From assembly GCA_023159155.1 (NCBI GenBank), contig JAJNNX010000073.1:1-64000 (forward strand): a DNA stretch of 64,000 nt, written 5' to 3'. Below are positions 44,759 through 55,898 of the stretch, piece after piece. The notes under the pieces are model-generated. The model was not told the origin of the DNA. It did not search any database and was given only the letters and a program-made list of their open reading frames with translations. The DNA is from Ustulina deusta. Its lineage: Eukaryota; Ascomycota; Sordariomycetes; Xylariales; Xylariaceae. The translations under genes and the position numbers were made by a program. Within the stretch, counting starts at the first letter, position 1; every line of letters begins with the position of its first letter.

Positions 44759-45123
44759 CGTACGGGCTACACCTAGCAGGGCGGAAGGCAGGCTGGACTA
44801 GGTGTAGGTCGAAGGGGGTCTATGAAGTCTTCGTACAAGGGCTACACCTAGCAGGATCAGCAAAGCTAGGTATAGGTCGAAGGGGGTCTTTGGGGTGGCA
44901 CAATTGCGCGCCATTGATTAAATGTCCGTATAAAGGCATATAGCCAAAGTATATACAAGTAACCAATCTTTCTCTCCTATTGGCCTACTGCCAAAAAAAC
45001 CAAAGTATATAATACAAAATATATAATTTATACAATTAAATCAAAATTCTGTTATTATTTTAACTAATTTGCGTTATATCTATATAAAAGCTAAGCTAAA
45101 ATATAAATATAAACACTAATTAA
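44759..45123. repeat. Interior minisatellite and remaining interior of element A, right part
   Basis: Two further units of the minisatellite are seen (44,764-44,836 and 44,837-44,900), the second partly diverged. After these comes a unique stretch of about 220 bp with a moderate GC content at first (to about 45,000), grading into AT-rich sequence before the right LTR. No open frame of note is present. Confidence 0.6.
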
Positions 45124-45393
45124 TATTTAAATAAAATATATTACATATTTTTAAAGTAGCAATATATACTTGCAAGATTGGTAGAATATAGTCTATTCAT
45201 TATATGCTATACTTAAAAAGGAAGGAGAGAAAGGAAGGAATTGGGGAGGTGGGAGGCCCCTATATACCCCTCCGTACGGAGGGGTCTATAGGTGGTCCCT
45301 AGCCGGACCCCTTGGCCTAGACCCCTTGGCCAGACCCCTTCGTACGAAGGGGTCCGTAAGTGCCCTAGCTAATTGCGTACGATTAATCCAACA
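45124..45393 (-). repeat. Right LTR of element A
   Basis: Same 270-bp repeat as at 17984. The left part (45124-45200) has lost its C and G at the positions expected for RIP (for example GGAGTGTACTGC has become AAAATATATTAC). The right 150 bp match the left LTR almost base for base, including both CGTACG palindromes at 45267-45284 and 45333-45354. The well-kept part has few CpA/TpG dinucleotides, so RIP would have little to act on. Confidence 0.75.
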
Positions 45394-48221
45394 ATTTTAA
45401 TATATTATTTTTAAAAGTTAAAACAAGCTAATATTATTTAAAAAAAAATTTTAAACTAATTAGCAAAAATATAAAAAGTATTAAAATAATTATTTTTTAA
45501 AATATAAAAAACTTAAAAATTAAATAAAGTTTAAATTTATAATAAAATAACGATAAAAAAATAAAAAAATAAAAAAGACTACTTAATTAAAATATAAAAT
45601 TAAATAATTTTTATTTTAAATATTAAAAATCTGCGTTAAAAAATGCTATATTTATAAAATATAATAATTAAAGCAATATAATATAATAAATTAATAAAAA
45701 AACTAATTTTTTAAATATATAAAATTAAAAATAATTATAATAATTTTTTTTTTAGTTCTAATAACTTTTTTATAAACTTTTTTATGATAAACTTATGTTT
45801 TAACTAAATTTAAAATAAAACTTAATTATAATATTTTTTTTTTTTATATATATTTTTTTATTAACGTTAATTCTAATAATTTCTTTTATATATTTTTTAA
45901 TAGTTTAATTAAAAAAACATATTATATAGATTAATTTTTTTTTATTAATTATTTTTATTAATTTGCTAAAAAAAACTAAATATTATAAAAAAGTTTTTAA
46001 ATATTTTTTTATATTATTATTAAACTTATAAAAAAAGTAATAATAATTTTAAATAATAAATATATAATTTATATATATTTTATTTTTTTATTTAATAATT
46101 AATTAATAAAAAAAATATAGCCTAGTATAATAAATAAAATTAAACTTAATAAAAAACTTTTTATATTACTAATATAAAATATTATTTTAAATATTAAACA
46201 ATTAAATAAAAACATATTTAATTATTTTTTTTGAAAAAAAATGAACTTTAATTTTTTTATATTATTAAAACTTTAAATAATTCTTTAAACAACTACTATA
46301 TTAAATTTATTTTAAAATATTTAATAAAAATTAAACTAAAAAACTTTGATTAAATAAAAACTAAATATTAATTTCTTTAATTTTTTAATAAAATAAAATA
46401 TAATAAACTTTATAATAAGCTTTATTAATTACTTAAGTTTTATTTTTATTTTTTATATTAATTTATTTTTTTTAGCTAGAACTATTATTTATAATTATTA
46501 CTATATTTCTTTATAAAATCCTGTTATACTATAAATAATAAAAATGAAAAAAAAATGAAAAAAATAATAACCTAAAATAAAACAATTAAAACTAAAAATA
46601 TAAATTAGCTAAAACATATCATATAAATTTTTATTAATAGCCATTATAATATTTATTTAATAATAAAAAATTATTAAAAGATTACATTAATTATAAAATA
46701 AAATAAAATAGTAAGTAAAGTATTAATATATTAATAACATTTCCTTATAAATATTTAAATAAATTATAACTATATTAGCAAACCTACACTATTATAACTT
46801 TTTTTTCTATAATAAATTTAGCAACCTATTCTTAAAAATTATATAAATAATAAGAACTCTTTTAATTAATAATTTATTTTTAAAAAATTTAAAATTTTAA
46901 AAATACTATTACAAAAATAAAAAATATAAATTTAAAAAATATATATAAGCTAGTTTTGCTTTATTTTTTATATTTATATTTATTAATTCTTTTATATTTT
47001 ATTAATTATTTATAATATTTATATATATTTATCTTTTTTATTTCCTAGTATTAATATTATTTAAAATATTTATAAGGATTATTTAAATAAATAAAAAATT
47101 ATAATTATATATAAAGATTTTAGTATTAAATATATTAAAATCTTTTTTAAAATATTAAATTATTCAAGCTTTAAATAAAATATCTAGTTTAATGCTTAAG
47201 AGGTAATAAAAATAAAAATAAAAATAAAGATAAAAATAACAATAAAAATAAAAATAATATAATTATATAATGCTTTAATATAAAACTTAAAGTTTTTTAA
47301 TAATTTTTTTCTTTTTGTATAAAATTCGTTTTAAATATTCAACTATATAAGGTTTTCTTTTTTTAATTAATATTTTTTTTTAAACTAGCGTAATATTTAA
47401 GGTTTTTAATTAAAAACTAAATAGCTTAAAATTTTTGTTTTTTAATAACTTAAGCTATTAAATAATTAATAAAAATAAGTTTAAATATAAATATTATTAA
47501 AGATTTGATTTTTAAACTTATTTTTAGTTTAAATTTTAAATATAAAATAATATTTAATTATTTATACATAAAACTAATAAAATTAGTAATAAATATTAAT
47601 ATTAATTAATATTTATAATTAAAAAATTTTTGTATATAATTTATTTTTTTAATTTATTATTTAATAATAATACTTATAAATTTTAATTTTAAATATTTAA
47701 ATATATATAGAATATAATATAAAAAGCTATCTAATATAAAATTAAAAAAATATAAAAACTTAATAATATATAAAAAATTATTTAATTATTAATATAAATA
47801 CTTTGTTTAATTAATCAATGTTTAAAGATTTTAAACCTTTAAACTAAGTGTTTAAATACTCTAAAACAATAAACTAGCTTTATTTAAAATATAAAGTTAT
47901 ACTAAATAAAATATTTAAGCTAGGCAGCTTTTTAATTATTATATATAATATTAAAAAAATTTTTAAAGCTTTAAATATTTTTTTTTTTTTTTAGTTAGCA
48001 AGTATTTAAAACATATAATATATAAAAAATAGCTATTTTATTTAAACAACTAATGCTTCAATATTTATAAATAATTACTATTTTAATCAAAAAAATAACT
48101 AAAAATAAAAACTTTATATTATATATTTAAAAAATATATTAATTAAGTTTTAAAAAAAATTTTAACATTATTTATAAACTTTTATTTTTAATATAAATTA
48201 TTAAAATTTTATAATACTAAT
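45394..48221. other. AT-rich RIP-degraded region without recognisable gene
   Basis: This stretch lies between element A and C copy 4. It contains no supported gene and no terminal repeat that I can pair. A simple array of AAAAAT-like units lies at about 47,211-47,258. It probably continues the older layer seen at 14,430-17,983. Confidence 0.45.
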
Positions 48222-51200
48222 TATAACAGTTAGTATAGTTTTAGCAAAACCCGCAAAAACTCAAGACTTACATAGCAATAAAATAGAAAATCTATACACA
48301 AACCAACCTATAACTCTATAGTTATATATATAAAATCTAACTTTTTTTTTTTTTTTTTTTTTAATTTAAAATCTTTGTTTATAATATTAATAAACTAACT
48401 ATAAAAGCTTTACTTAACTAATTATAACACTATTTTGAGTTTATTAATTATTTATTAATAAATATTTAATAAATACTTTTTTTTCTTTTTTTGCTATAAT
48501 TAATAAAACATAAATAAACTCTTTTTTTTAGTTATATATCTAATATAAAAGATTATATATTTTATAATATAAACCTAACTTTAATATAACTTTAATAAAA
48601 CTTTTAATTTTTATATTATTTAAAAACTAATAACTTATAAAAAACTTAATTTTAAATACTTTAAATTTATTTTTAGTTTTTAAATATAACTAGCTTTTTA
48701 TTATTAAATAATTTTAAAACCTTTTTTTTTATAAAAAAAAAAAATCTTATATTAGATTTTTTTATAAATATTTTAAGCAAACTAATATTTAAAAATAAAT
48801 CTAAAAAAAAATTAAAAATTAAAACCTAAAAAAACAAAATCTAAACTAGAGCTAAAACAACCTAAAATAAATAATATATCTAAAAATATATTAAAAAATA
48901 TTATAGCTATATAAGTTTATAACTTTATATTAATTTTAGCAAAACTTTTTTAATAAATAAAAAAATTAAACAAAAATATTATTATGTTTTAAACTAAAAA
49001 TAGCTAATTTTAATATATTATAAACTAATTAAAAAAATATACTAAAAAATTAATAAAAATATATTTTTATTTAATTAAAAAACTATTTAATAATATTACT
49101 AAAATAATCTAAGCTTTATTAATAGTTTATTATAACTTTAATTAAATAGTTATTATTTATAAAATATTCTAAGTTTATATATATAAAACTAATAAAAATA
49201 TTAATTTGCTAAGTTATAATAAAAATATGAATTATAGAACTATTTTTATATAAATTGAAAAAAGAATTTATATAAAGCTTTTATAAATTTAGATATTTTT
49301 TATAAATTATTTATTAATAAAATTATTAAATTAAAATATAATACTAAATAAACTTATAAAAATTATTAATAAACTAAACTTATAAGGTTAATTAAATAAA
49401 GATCTAATTTAAATAATTAAATTTTTAATAAACTTATTTATTAACTTTTAATTAATTTTAAAAATTTTAATATATTTATTTTAAAATAATTAAAATAAAT
49501 ATTAATTATAAAAAAAAACCTATTAAAATAATAAAATCCGCTTTATTTATAATAATAAAAAATATATATTAATTAACTATTTTAATTAAAAACTTAAAGT
49601 TTTAAATATTTAACTAGTAAAAAAAACCTATAATAAAAACAGTTCTAATAATTTATTTAACTTAAAAAACAAATAAAACTAATAAAAAACTTTTTATTAA
49701 TCTTTTTATTTATTTTAATTAAAATATATAACTAAAATAAATTAATTATTTTTAAAATATTTATTTAATTATAAATTAATAATATTAAAATAAAAACTTT
49801 AGTTTTATATAATACTAAAACTTATATTTTTTTAATAATTAGCTATAAATTTATATAATAAATTAAATAATAATTAAAAATAAAAATAATTTATTTAGCT
49901 AAACTTTAAAATTTTTATAACTATTAAAGCAAAATAGTTAGCAAAATTTATAAATATTTAATATATATAATAAAAATTAATATAAAGCTTTTTGCTTTTT
50001 TAGCTATTATATTTAAAAAGATTCTTTTTAAAAAGAAAATCTAAAATTTTATTATTATTATAACTAGAATTTAATATAATATTAAAACTTAATAATAAAA
50101 AATATATTTTTAAAATTTATTAATACTAAATATTTATATAGTTTATTTTATTTAAAAAAAAGTTTATAAATAAACTATTAATTATAAATTTTATTAAATA
50201 AAATATAAACTTAAATTAATTAAATATAAGTTTATAATTAATTATTAATAAAAAATATATATTTAAAAAATAACATTATATTAATTTTAAAAATTAATAA
50301 TATTATTTTTAATTATTATAATATTATTTGTTTTATAAAACTAAATATTATTAAAGTTTTTTATTAATTATTATTAATTATATATAAAATTATATTATTT
50401 GATTTTTTTTAAACTTATAAAAAAATATTTTAATACAAAATTTTATTATTTAGTTTAAAAATAAAACCTACTTAGTAGTAAACTTTTATTAATATATAAA
50501 TTTAAAAACTTTTAAATAAATTTATAAATATTTATATAAATAATATTTTAATTTATTTTAAAACTAAAAAATAGTACTAAACTTATTATAAAAAAATAAT
50601 TTATAATTTATATTAAATTAAATATTAAAAAGATTTTAAAAAATTTTGTTTTAATATATTTATTATTAATTATTTAAAAATAATTATAAAAATTAAAATT
50701 AAAATAAAAATTAATTTTATTAAAATCTAAATAATCCTAAATTAAAACTTTAATAATTTTAAAAATATTAAATTAATTTAGTTATTTTTTAAGTTTTATA
50801 ATTATATCTATATATTTATTTATTATACTAGTAAAATTACTGCTTTTTTAAATTAATTATTAAAAAAAATAAGCTATTTATAATAGGATTAAAACAAAAA
50901 TAAATTTTTAAATATATAAAACTACTAGTATATAAAATATTTATTTTAGTTTTTTTTAAACTTAGTTAATTAATATAAATAAAAATAAATATTTTATATA
51001 ATATAATAAAAAAAATTATTTGTTAATAATAAAAAAATATATTTTAAAAACTTATAAAATATTTTTTTAAAATAATAATATTAACTAAATAAACTTATCT
51101 AATTTTAAACTATAAATTTTTAATAATAATATAAACTTTAAAATATTATTATTTAAAACTTTTTAAAACTAAATTTTTTATAATAATTAATTATTAAACT

Positions 51201-53205
51201 TTATTATATTTTTTAAATAAATAAATTTTATTAATATAATAAATATATTAAATTATCTTTTTATTAAACTTTAATATTATTTTTTAATATTAACTAAAAT
51301 AAAAAAATATAATAACTAATATTTTATTAAAAAAAATAATAAAACTTTTTATAATAAAAACTAAAAAACTCAAAAAAAAACAATAATATTAATCTTTTTT
51401 AATAAAATATTAAGTTTTATATTAATTATAGATTTTTTATTTAATATTTTTTAAAACTTAATTTAATAAACTTAATTAAATAAAAAAACTAGCTATAAAA
51501 TCTAAAAAATAAAAATAAAAAACTATATATACTTAAAATTACTTTAAATAAAACTATTTTTTTTTATATAACTTTAATTTAAAAAGTTTATATATTTTTA
51601 ATTATTATATACTAAAATTAATATAAAATAATCAAAATATTAAAATAAAAACATTACTAGTTTTATTTAAAACATAATTATAAAAAAAATAAAATATTAT
51701 AAAATAAAACTTTTAGTTTTTTTTATTTATTATTTATATTAGCTATAATATAATAATATATAATAATAAATAATAAAAATAGATTACTTAATTAATAAAA
51801 TTATAACTATATATAAATATTTATAAATAAGTTTAACTATCTAATTATAACTTTATTTAATAAAAAAACAAATATTATAAAGTTATTAATTTTATAATAT
51901 TATAAAAATCTATATAAATTTTTTAATATATTAAATATATAAATATTAAATAATATAGAACTTTTTATTTTTAAGTTTATAATAATAATTAATAATTTTA
52001 TAAATATTAAGTACTATTTTAGTAATATTTACTACTTTTAAACTTAAAAAATAATAAAATTAACTAATTAAAAACTAAACTAACAACTTAATTTTTATAT
52101 TAATAAATATTAAAATAATTAAAATTTTTATTTTTTTATTTTAAATTTTATATATAATACTTTATAATATTTATTAATTAATATATTACTACTAAAAATA
52201 GCAATAAAAATTAAAACATAAAACTTTTTAATAATAAATATTAGCAAAACTATTATAAATTTTAATATTAAACAATAATCGCTTAAATTAATCCGTTAAA
52301 TTTAAAATATTTAAAAAATAATATATAATATAATAACTTTTATATAAAAATAATATAAACTATAAACTAACAAAAAAAAACAACTAATAAATTTTAAAAT
52401 AAAAAATAAAGTTTTATAATATAAATACTAACTATTAAATTAAATTTCTAATTAGTTAAACTTTTTAAAATTTTAAAAAAACAAAAATTTAGCTATATTT
52501 TTAATTTACTTAATTTTTATAAAATAAAAAACCTATTTTATATTAACTAATTATAAAAAACAAGCAATAATTTTTTATTTTAATAAATTTAGTTATTATT
52601 TTTAGTTAAAAATATTAATAGTAAAGAAAAATTTAAAATTAAACAAATTAAACAATTAAAAATATATAAAAAAAATAAAAAACTATAATACTAAGTTGCT
52701 TAAAAAAACTATAATTTTAATAATACCTAATATATAACCTAAAATTTTAAAAATATACTAATCAAGCTTGACTAATTCTATAAAACTTATTAAAAAGCCT
52801 CCGGACCCCCTATAAAATTATAAAAATAAATATATATAGCAATAACTAATAAATTTATAAATAATTATAAAAATAATAATAAAGCAATATAATATAAAAG
52901 AATTATATAAACCTAATATTATTAATAATTTTAAATTAAAACTATATTTAAACTTTTAGTTTTAAAAAAAAAAAATATAATAATTAATACAGTTTTAGTA
53001 AAACTTGTAAAAACTTTAGACCTATATAATAATAAAATAAAAAATCTATATATAAACTAACCTATAACTTTGCAGCTACACACACAAAATCTATATCTAT
53101 CTATTCTATAAACTCTAACTTTTTTCTTTTTTTTTTTTAGCTTAAAGTCTTTATTTATAGTATTAATAAACTAGCTATAGAAGCTTTACTCAACTGATTA
53201 TAACA
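48222..53205 (+). mobile_element. LTR retrotransposon family C, copy 4 (RIP-inactivated)
   Basis: LTRs lie at 48222-48429 and 52976-53205, in the same orientation as copy 3. The TSD is CTAAT on both sides (48217-48221, 53206-53210). At 4.98 kb it is the shortest copy, so it has lost several hundred bases of interior relative to copies 2 and 3. Family landmarks in the right LTR include CCTATAACTTTGCAGCTACA and the end CAACTGATTATAACA. No open frame survives. Confidence 0.8.
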
Positions 53206-53210
53206 CTAAT

Positions 53211-53950
53211 TAAATCTAAAATATATAAAGAGATTTAAGTTTTTAATTTTTAGTTATAAAAATATATATTAATAATAACTATTAGATTATTATTTTAATT
53301 AATATTATTATTTATTTTATTTATTTTTTTAATTTAGTACTTAAAATTTTTAAAAATATTTAAAAAATAAACTAGTAATTATTATTAGTTTAAGTTTATT
53401 ATTTTAACTAAACAGCTCTTTTTTATATAATTACTAGTATATTTTGTTTATAATAAGCTAATATATTTATATATAAATATTTAAAGCTTTTTTTTATATA
53501 TTATATTTTTTATTACTTAAAAATATATAAAAAATTATTTAATTAAATAAAACTATATATTATTATTTAATATAAAATAAGTTTTATAAACCTAGTAAAA
53601 AACTATATTAATTTAAAATTAATAAATAGTTTTAAAGATTTATTTTAAAACATAAAAATAAAAAATATTAATAATAACTTTTTTAATATATAATTTAAAA
53701 AAAAATTATAATTAAATATTTACTAAATAATATAAAACAATTAATAAACCTAAAATAATAAAACTACAAAAAGTTTAATTTTATACTTTATTATAGCTTA
53801 AGCTTACTTTTAATTTTTAGATTTTAAAATATTTTTTAAAATTATATAAGCTTTTTAAATTATTAATAATTATTTTTTTTATTAAAAAATACTCTTAATA
53901 ATAGCTAAAAAAAAAAAAAACTATTATAAAAGCATACATAAATTAATCAA
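53211..53950. other. Last AT-rich stretch before the composition boundary
   Basis: This is RIP-like A/T-rich sequence with no gene. It ends abruptly at about 53,940-53,990, after which ordinary codon-like composition begins within a few tens of bases. I see no repeat terminus at the junction itself. Confidence 0.6.
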
Positions 53951-54488
53951 AATTGATTTTTTAATATTTAGTACGCTTAATCAATAGATCTCCCTAGAAA
54001 TAATAGCAACTACTATACTAGGAAGTGTAGGTTCGGCCTATCTCTTAGTATATAGGCACTACTATATTGGGACCATCTACGAGTAGTTATTCACAGGTGC
54101 CCACTTCAATATGCACCATGGTATTTGGTATGTGGGGAACCAACCTCGTATTCTGCCTTGCTAATTGTTCACCGAAATCCGCCTAAGATACGTTTCGTGA
54201 AGAGTGCAACTTTGACAGTAGCGTTGAGTCAACCTACCAGGGAGCCTTGCGGTATGAATTCCATGAGCGAGCCTAAAAAACGGCCTCACTCATATAAGGG
54301 GCGTTAACAATAGTACATTCCGAATAAACGTTCCGCGTATAAGTCTGGCATAGAGTTGGTTTTCGGATGCGGGGTCCAGTTCATCTGGTGATACTAATGC
54401 GGAGGTCCTGCAATTTTTCTCGCATGATTTTCGGTATCATCCAACAAGAGTAACGTCCTTATCAATTTCTAGTCAAGTCGAGCAAGTA
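53951..54488. other. Upstream flank of the 469-codon gene
   Basis: About 540 bp of normal-composition DNA separate the AT-rich block from the first gene. A CATATAAGG box at about 54,292 is a possible TATA element, roughly 190 bp before the start codon. A 60-codon frame at 54125-54307 has no recognisable features and is not called. Confidence 0.4.
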
Positions 54489-55898
54489 ATGTCAATATTC
54501 TCCTCTGCGTCAGAAGCCAGGTTGGGGTCTTTGGGTATTACCGCATTGATTCCTCCCCCACCTCTACCTAATTTTATTGCCGAATGGGCGGCGATTCTCC
54601 CACTCGTATGCCATCTTGCAAGTCAACGAGATGATTACATTACAACCGGAGATGTTGCGCTCTTGGGCAGGCTATCTGTCGGACTATTCCCCAGGCTCGG
54701 GACCCTCTCTGGCTTGTCCAGATTGCTGGGAAGGGGGACCAAGTACCTAGACCATGCAAGCACCAGGGGAGGTTCCAGCCGTACAGTTTGGGATGTGAAG
54801 TGGGGAAGCGTCTTTCCTTGTGCGAACGGCGCCGTCTGCAGTACCATTTCCAAGTTTCTTTTGAGTCGCAGCAAAAGCTCTCCTGAATGGATGCCGGAAA
54901 AACGATCTTCCGAACCTCGGAACATGGACTGTAAAGAGCCAGCATCACGGAGTTGTGTAGCTCCAAAGCCAGTGAACAGCTCTGTTGGAAGTGAAATGAG
55001 CAACCCCAGCTCAAGGGAAATGCACCCAAAAGATGTAGGCATTCGCCGATATCAGACTCTTCACGTCCATCAATTATGTCGGGCGCCGAAGCGACGTTCG
55101 TTAAGAGACCGATTCGGCCAGTTACGCTTATCTCTACCAGGTCGAATTATACAGTTCTTTGTATTTATATCCCTTGCGGCCTTACTCGGTTTCCTTGGTA
55201 GCTATGGGTCAGCCGCACTCGTCGTCTGCACCTCTGTGTCGGAGCTCGTGGCTCTGAGTATCACCATACGCCGGCCGACTACGTACTTGAAGAGTAATGA
55301 GATTCATGATGCATGTATGCTTGTCGCGCCCCACGAAAATGCTACTGAGTGGCACCTGTACATTGGAGATCGCGCCGTTGCAGATACGCTTCTCAATAAG
55401 CCTATGTTTGTTGTCCCTGAGGGAAGGGGGGCCGGTCTCGCTTCCAGTTGGTTCTGGTTTGCTAACTTGCTACAATTTGCGGCCATGACCTTTGTGGCTG
55501 CGCAAAAGGGTTGGGACGGTGTTTGGATGGTGGTGCTCCTCGCAATACACAGGACGCTTCGTTACTCTCTGTATGGGGGAACTCTCGCTTGTGACTGGCT
55601 AGAACGAGAGGGTATCGAAGCCAAAGTCATGAGCTTTAAGTTTGGCGGGCGCTATGCAATGATGGGTGCTATACAAGTACTCAGCGGAAGTGGAGTTACC
55701 CGCTGGATGGATGATATCTTGGTGGCACATCCTCGGCGAGAGGCCTGGCTTAAGTGTCTCAGAGGAGAATATATAGCAGGCGAGCTTAACGCCCATGACA
55801 CAAGATGGGTCGAGACCGCTTCCGAGGCATCTCTTGCTGCCGCCGATGTGTTGAAAAGGTTGTTCGGGACCCGTGGTGGGTGCGAGGCTTCTGTATAA
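54489..55898 (+). CDS. Conserved fungal membrane protein of unknown function (469 aa)
   Basis: One uninterrupted frame of 469 codons. The N-terminus has the proline block IPPPPLPN (21-28) that I recognise from a widespread family of uncharacterised ascomycete proteins. Residues 86-210 are hydrophilic and rich in Ser, Arg and Pro. Membrane segments follow at about 220-257 (a long hydrophobic run that could hold two helices), 317-338 and 343-360. Conserved-looking blocks include YLKSN (266-270), HENAT (282-286), FVAAQKGWDG (335-344) and RWMDDIL (405-411) near the C-terminus. No enzyme motif is seen, so no function is assigned. The ATG has a purine (G) at -3. It is intact and shows no RIP damage although it lies only about 540 bp from the RIP block. 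An N-terminal intron cannot be excluded, but nothing requires one. Confidence 0.75.
   Translation: MSIFSSASEARLGSLGITALIPPPPLPNFIAEWAAILPLVCHLASQRDDYITTGDVALLGRLSVGLFPRLGTLSGLSRLLGRGTKYLDHASTRGGSSRTVWDVKWGSVFPCANGAVCSTISKFLLSRSKSSPEWMPEKRSSEPRNMDCKEPASRSCVAPKPVNSSVGSEMSNPSSREMHPKDVGIRRYQTLHVHQLCRAPKRRSLRDRFGQLRLSLPGRIIQFFVFISLAALLGFLGSYGSAALVVCTSVSELVALSITIRRPTTYLKSNEIHDACMLVAPHENATEWHLYIGDRAVADTLLNKPMFVVPEGRGAGLASSWFWFANLLQFAAMTFVAAQKGWDGVWMVVLLAIHRTLRYSLYGGTLACDWLEREGIEAKVMSFKFGGRYAMMGAIQVLSGSGVTRWMDDILVAHPRREAWLKCLRGEYIAGELNAHDTRWVETASEASLAAADVLKRLFGTRGGCEASV

Larger units (their letters stand above)
17984..45393 (-). mobile_element. Small non-autonomous LTR element A (TRIM-like), split by a 26-kb nested insertion
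   Basis: Two 270-bp LTRs in the same orientation, 17984-18253 and 45124-45393, are nearly identical over their right halves and RIP-diverged in the left half of the second copy. They begin TGTTTGAATGG and end AATCCAACA, an imperfect inverted terminal match. The flanks are ATTT on both sides (AATTT/ATTTT if 5 bp are taken, one mismatch). Between the LTRs, after removing the nested element B (18404-44758), only about 510 bp remain (18254-18403 and 44764-45123), so the original element was about 1.05 kb with no coding capacity. A purine-rich tract on the minus strand (complement of 18254-18271) abuts the left LTR, suggesting the element reads right to left. The interior is a GC-rich minisatellite with a unit of roughly 65-75 bp. 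Confidence 0.7.

Noticed and set aside
54635..55042. Minus-strand frames of 129-135 codons inside the 469-codon gene
   Set aside because: They are shadows of the plus-strand gene, which has recognisable conserved blocks and membrane segments.
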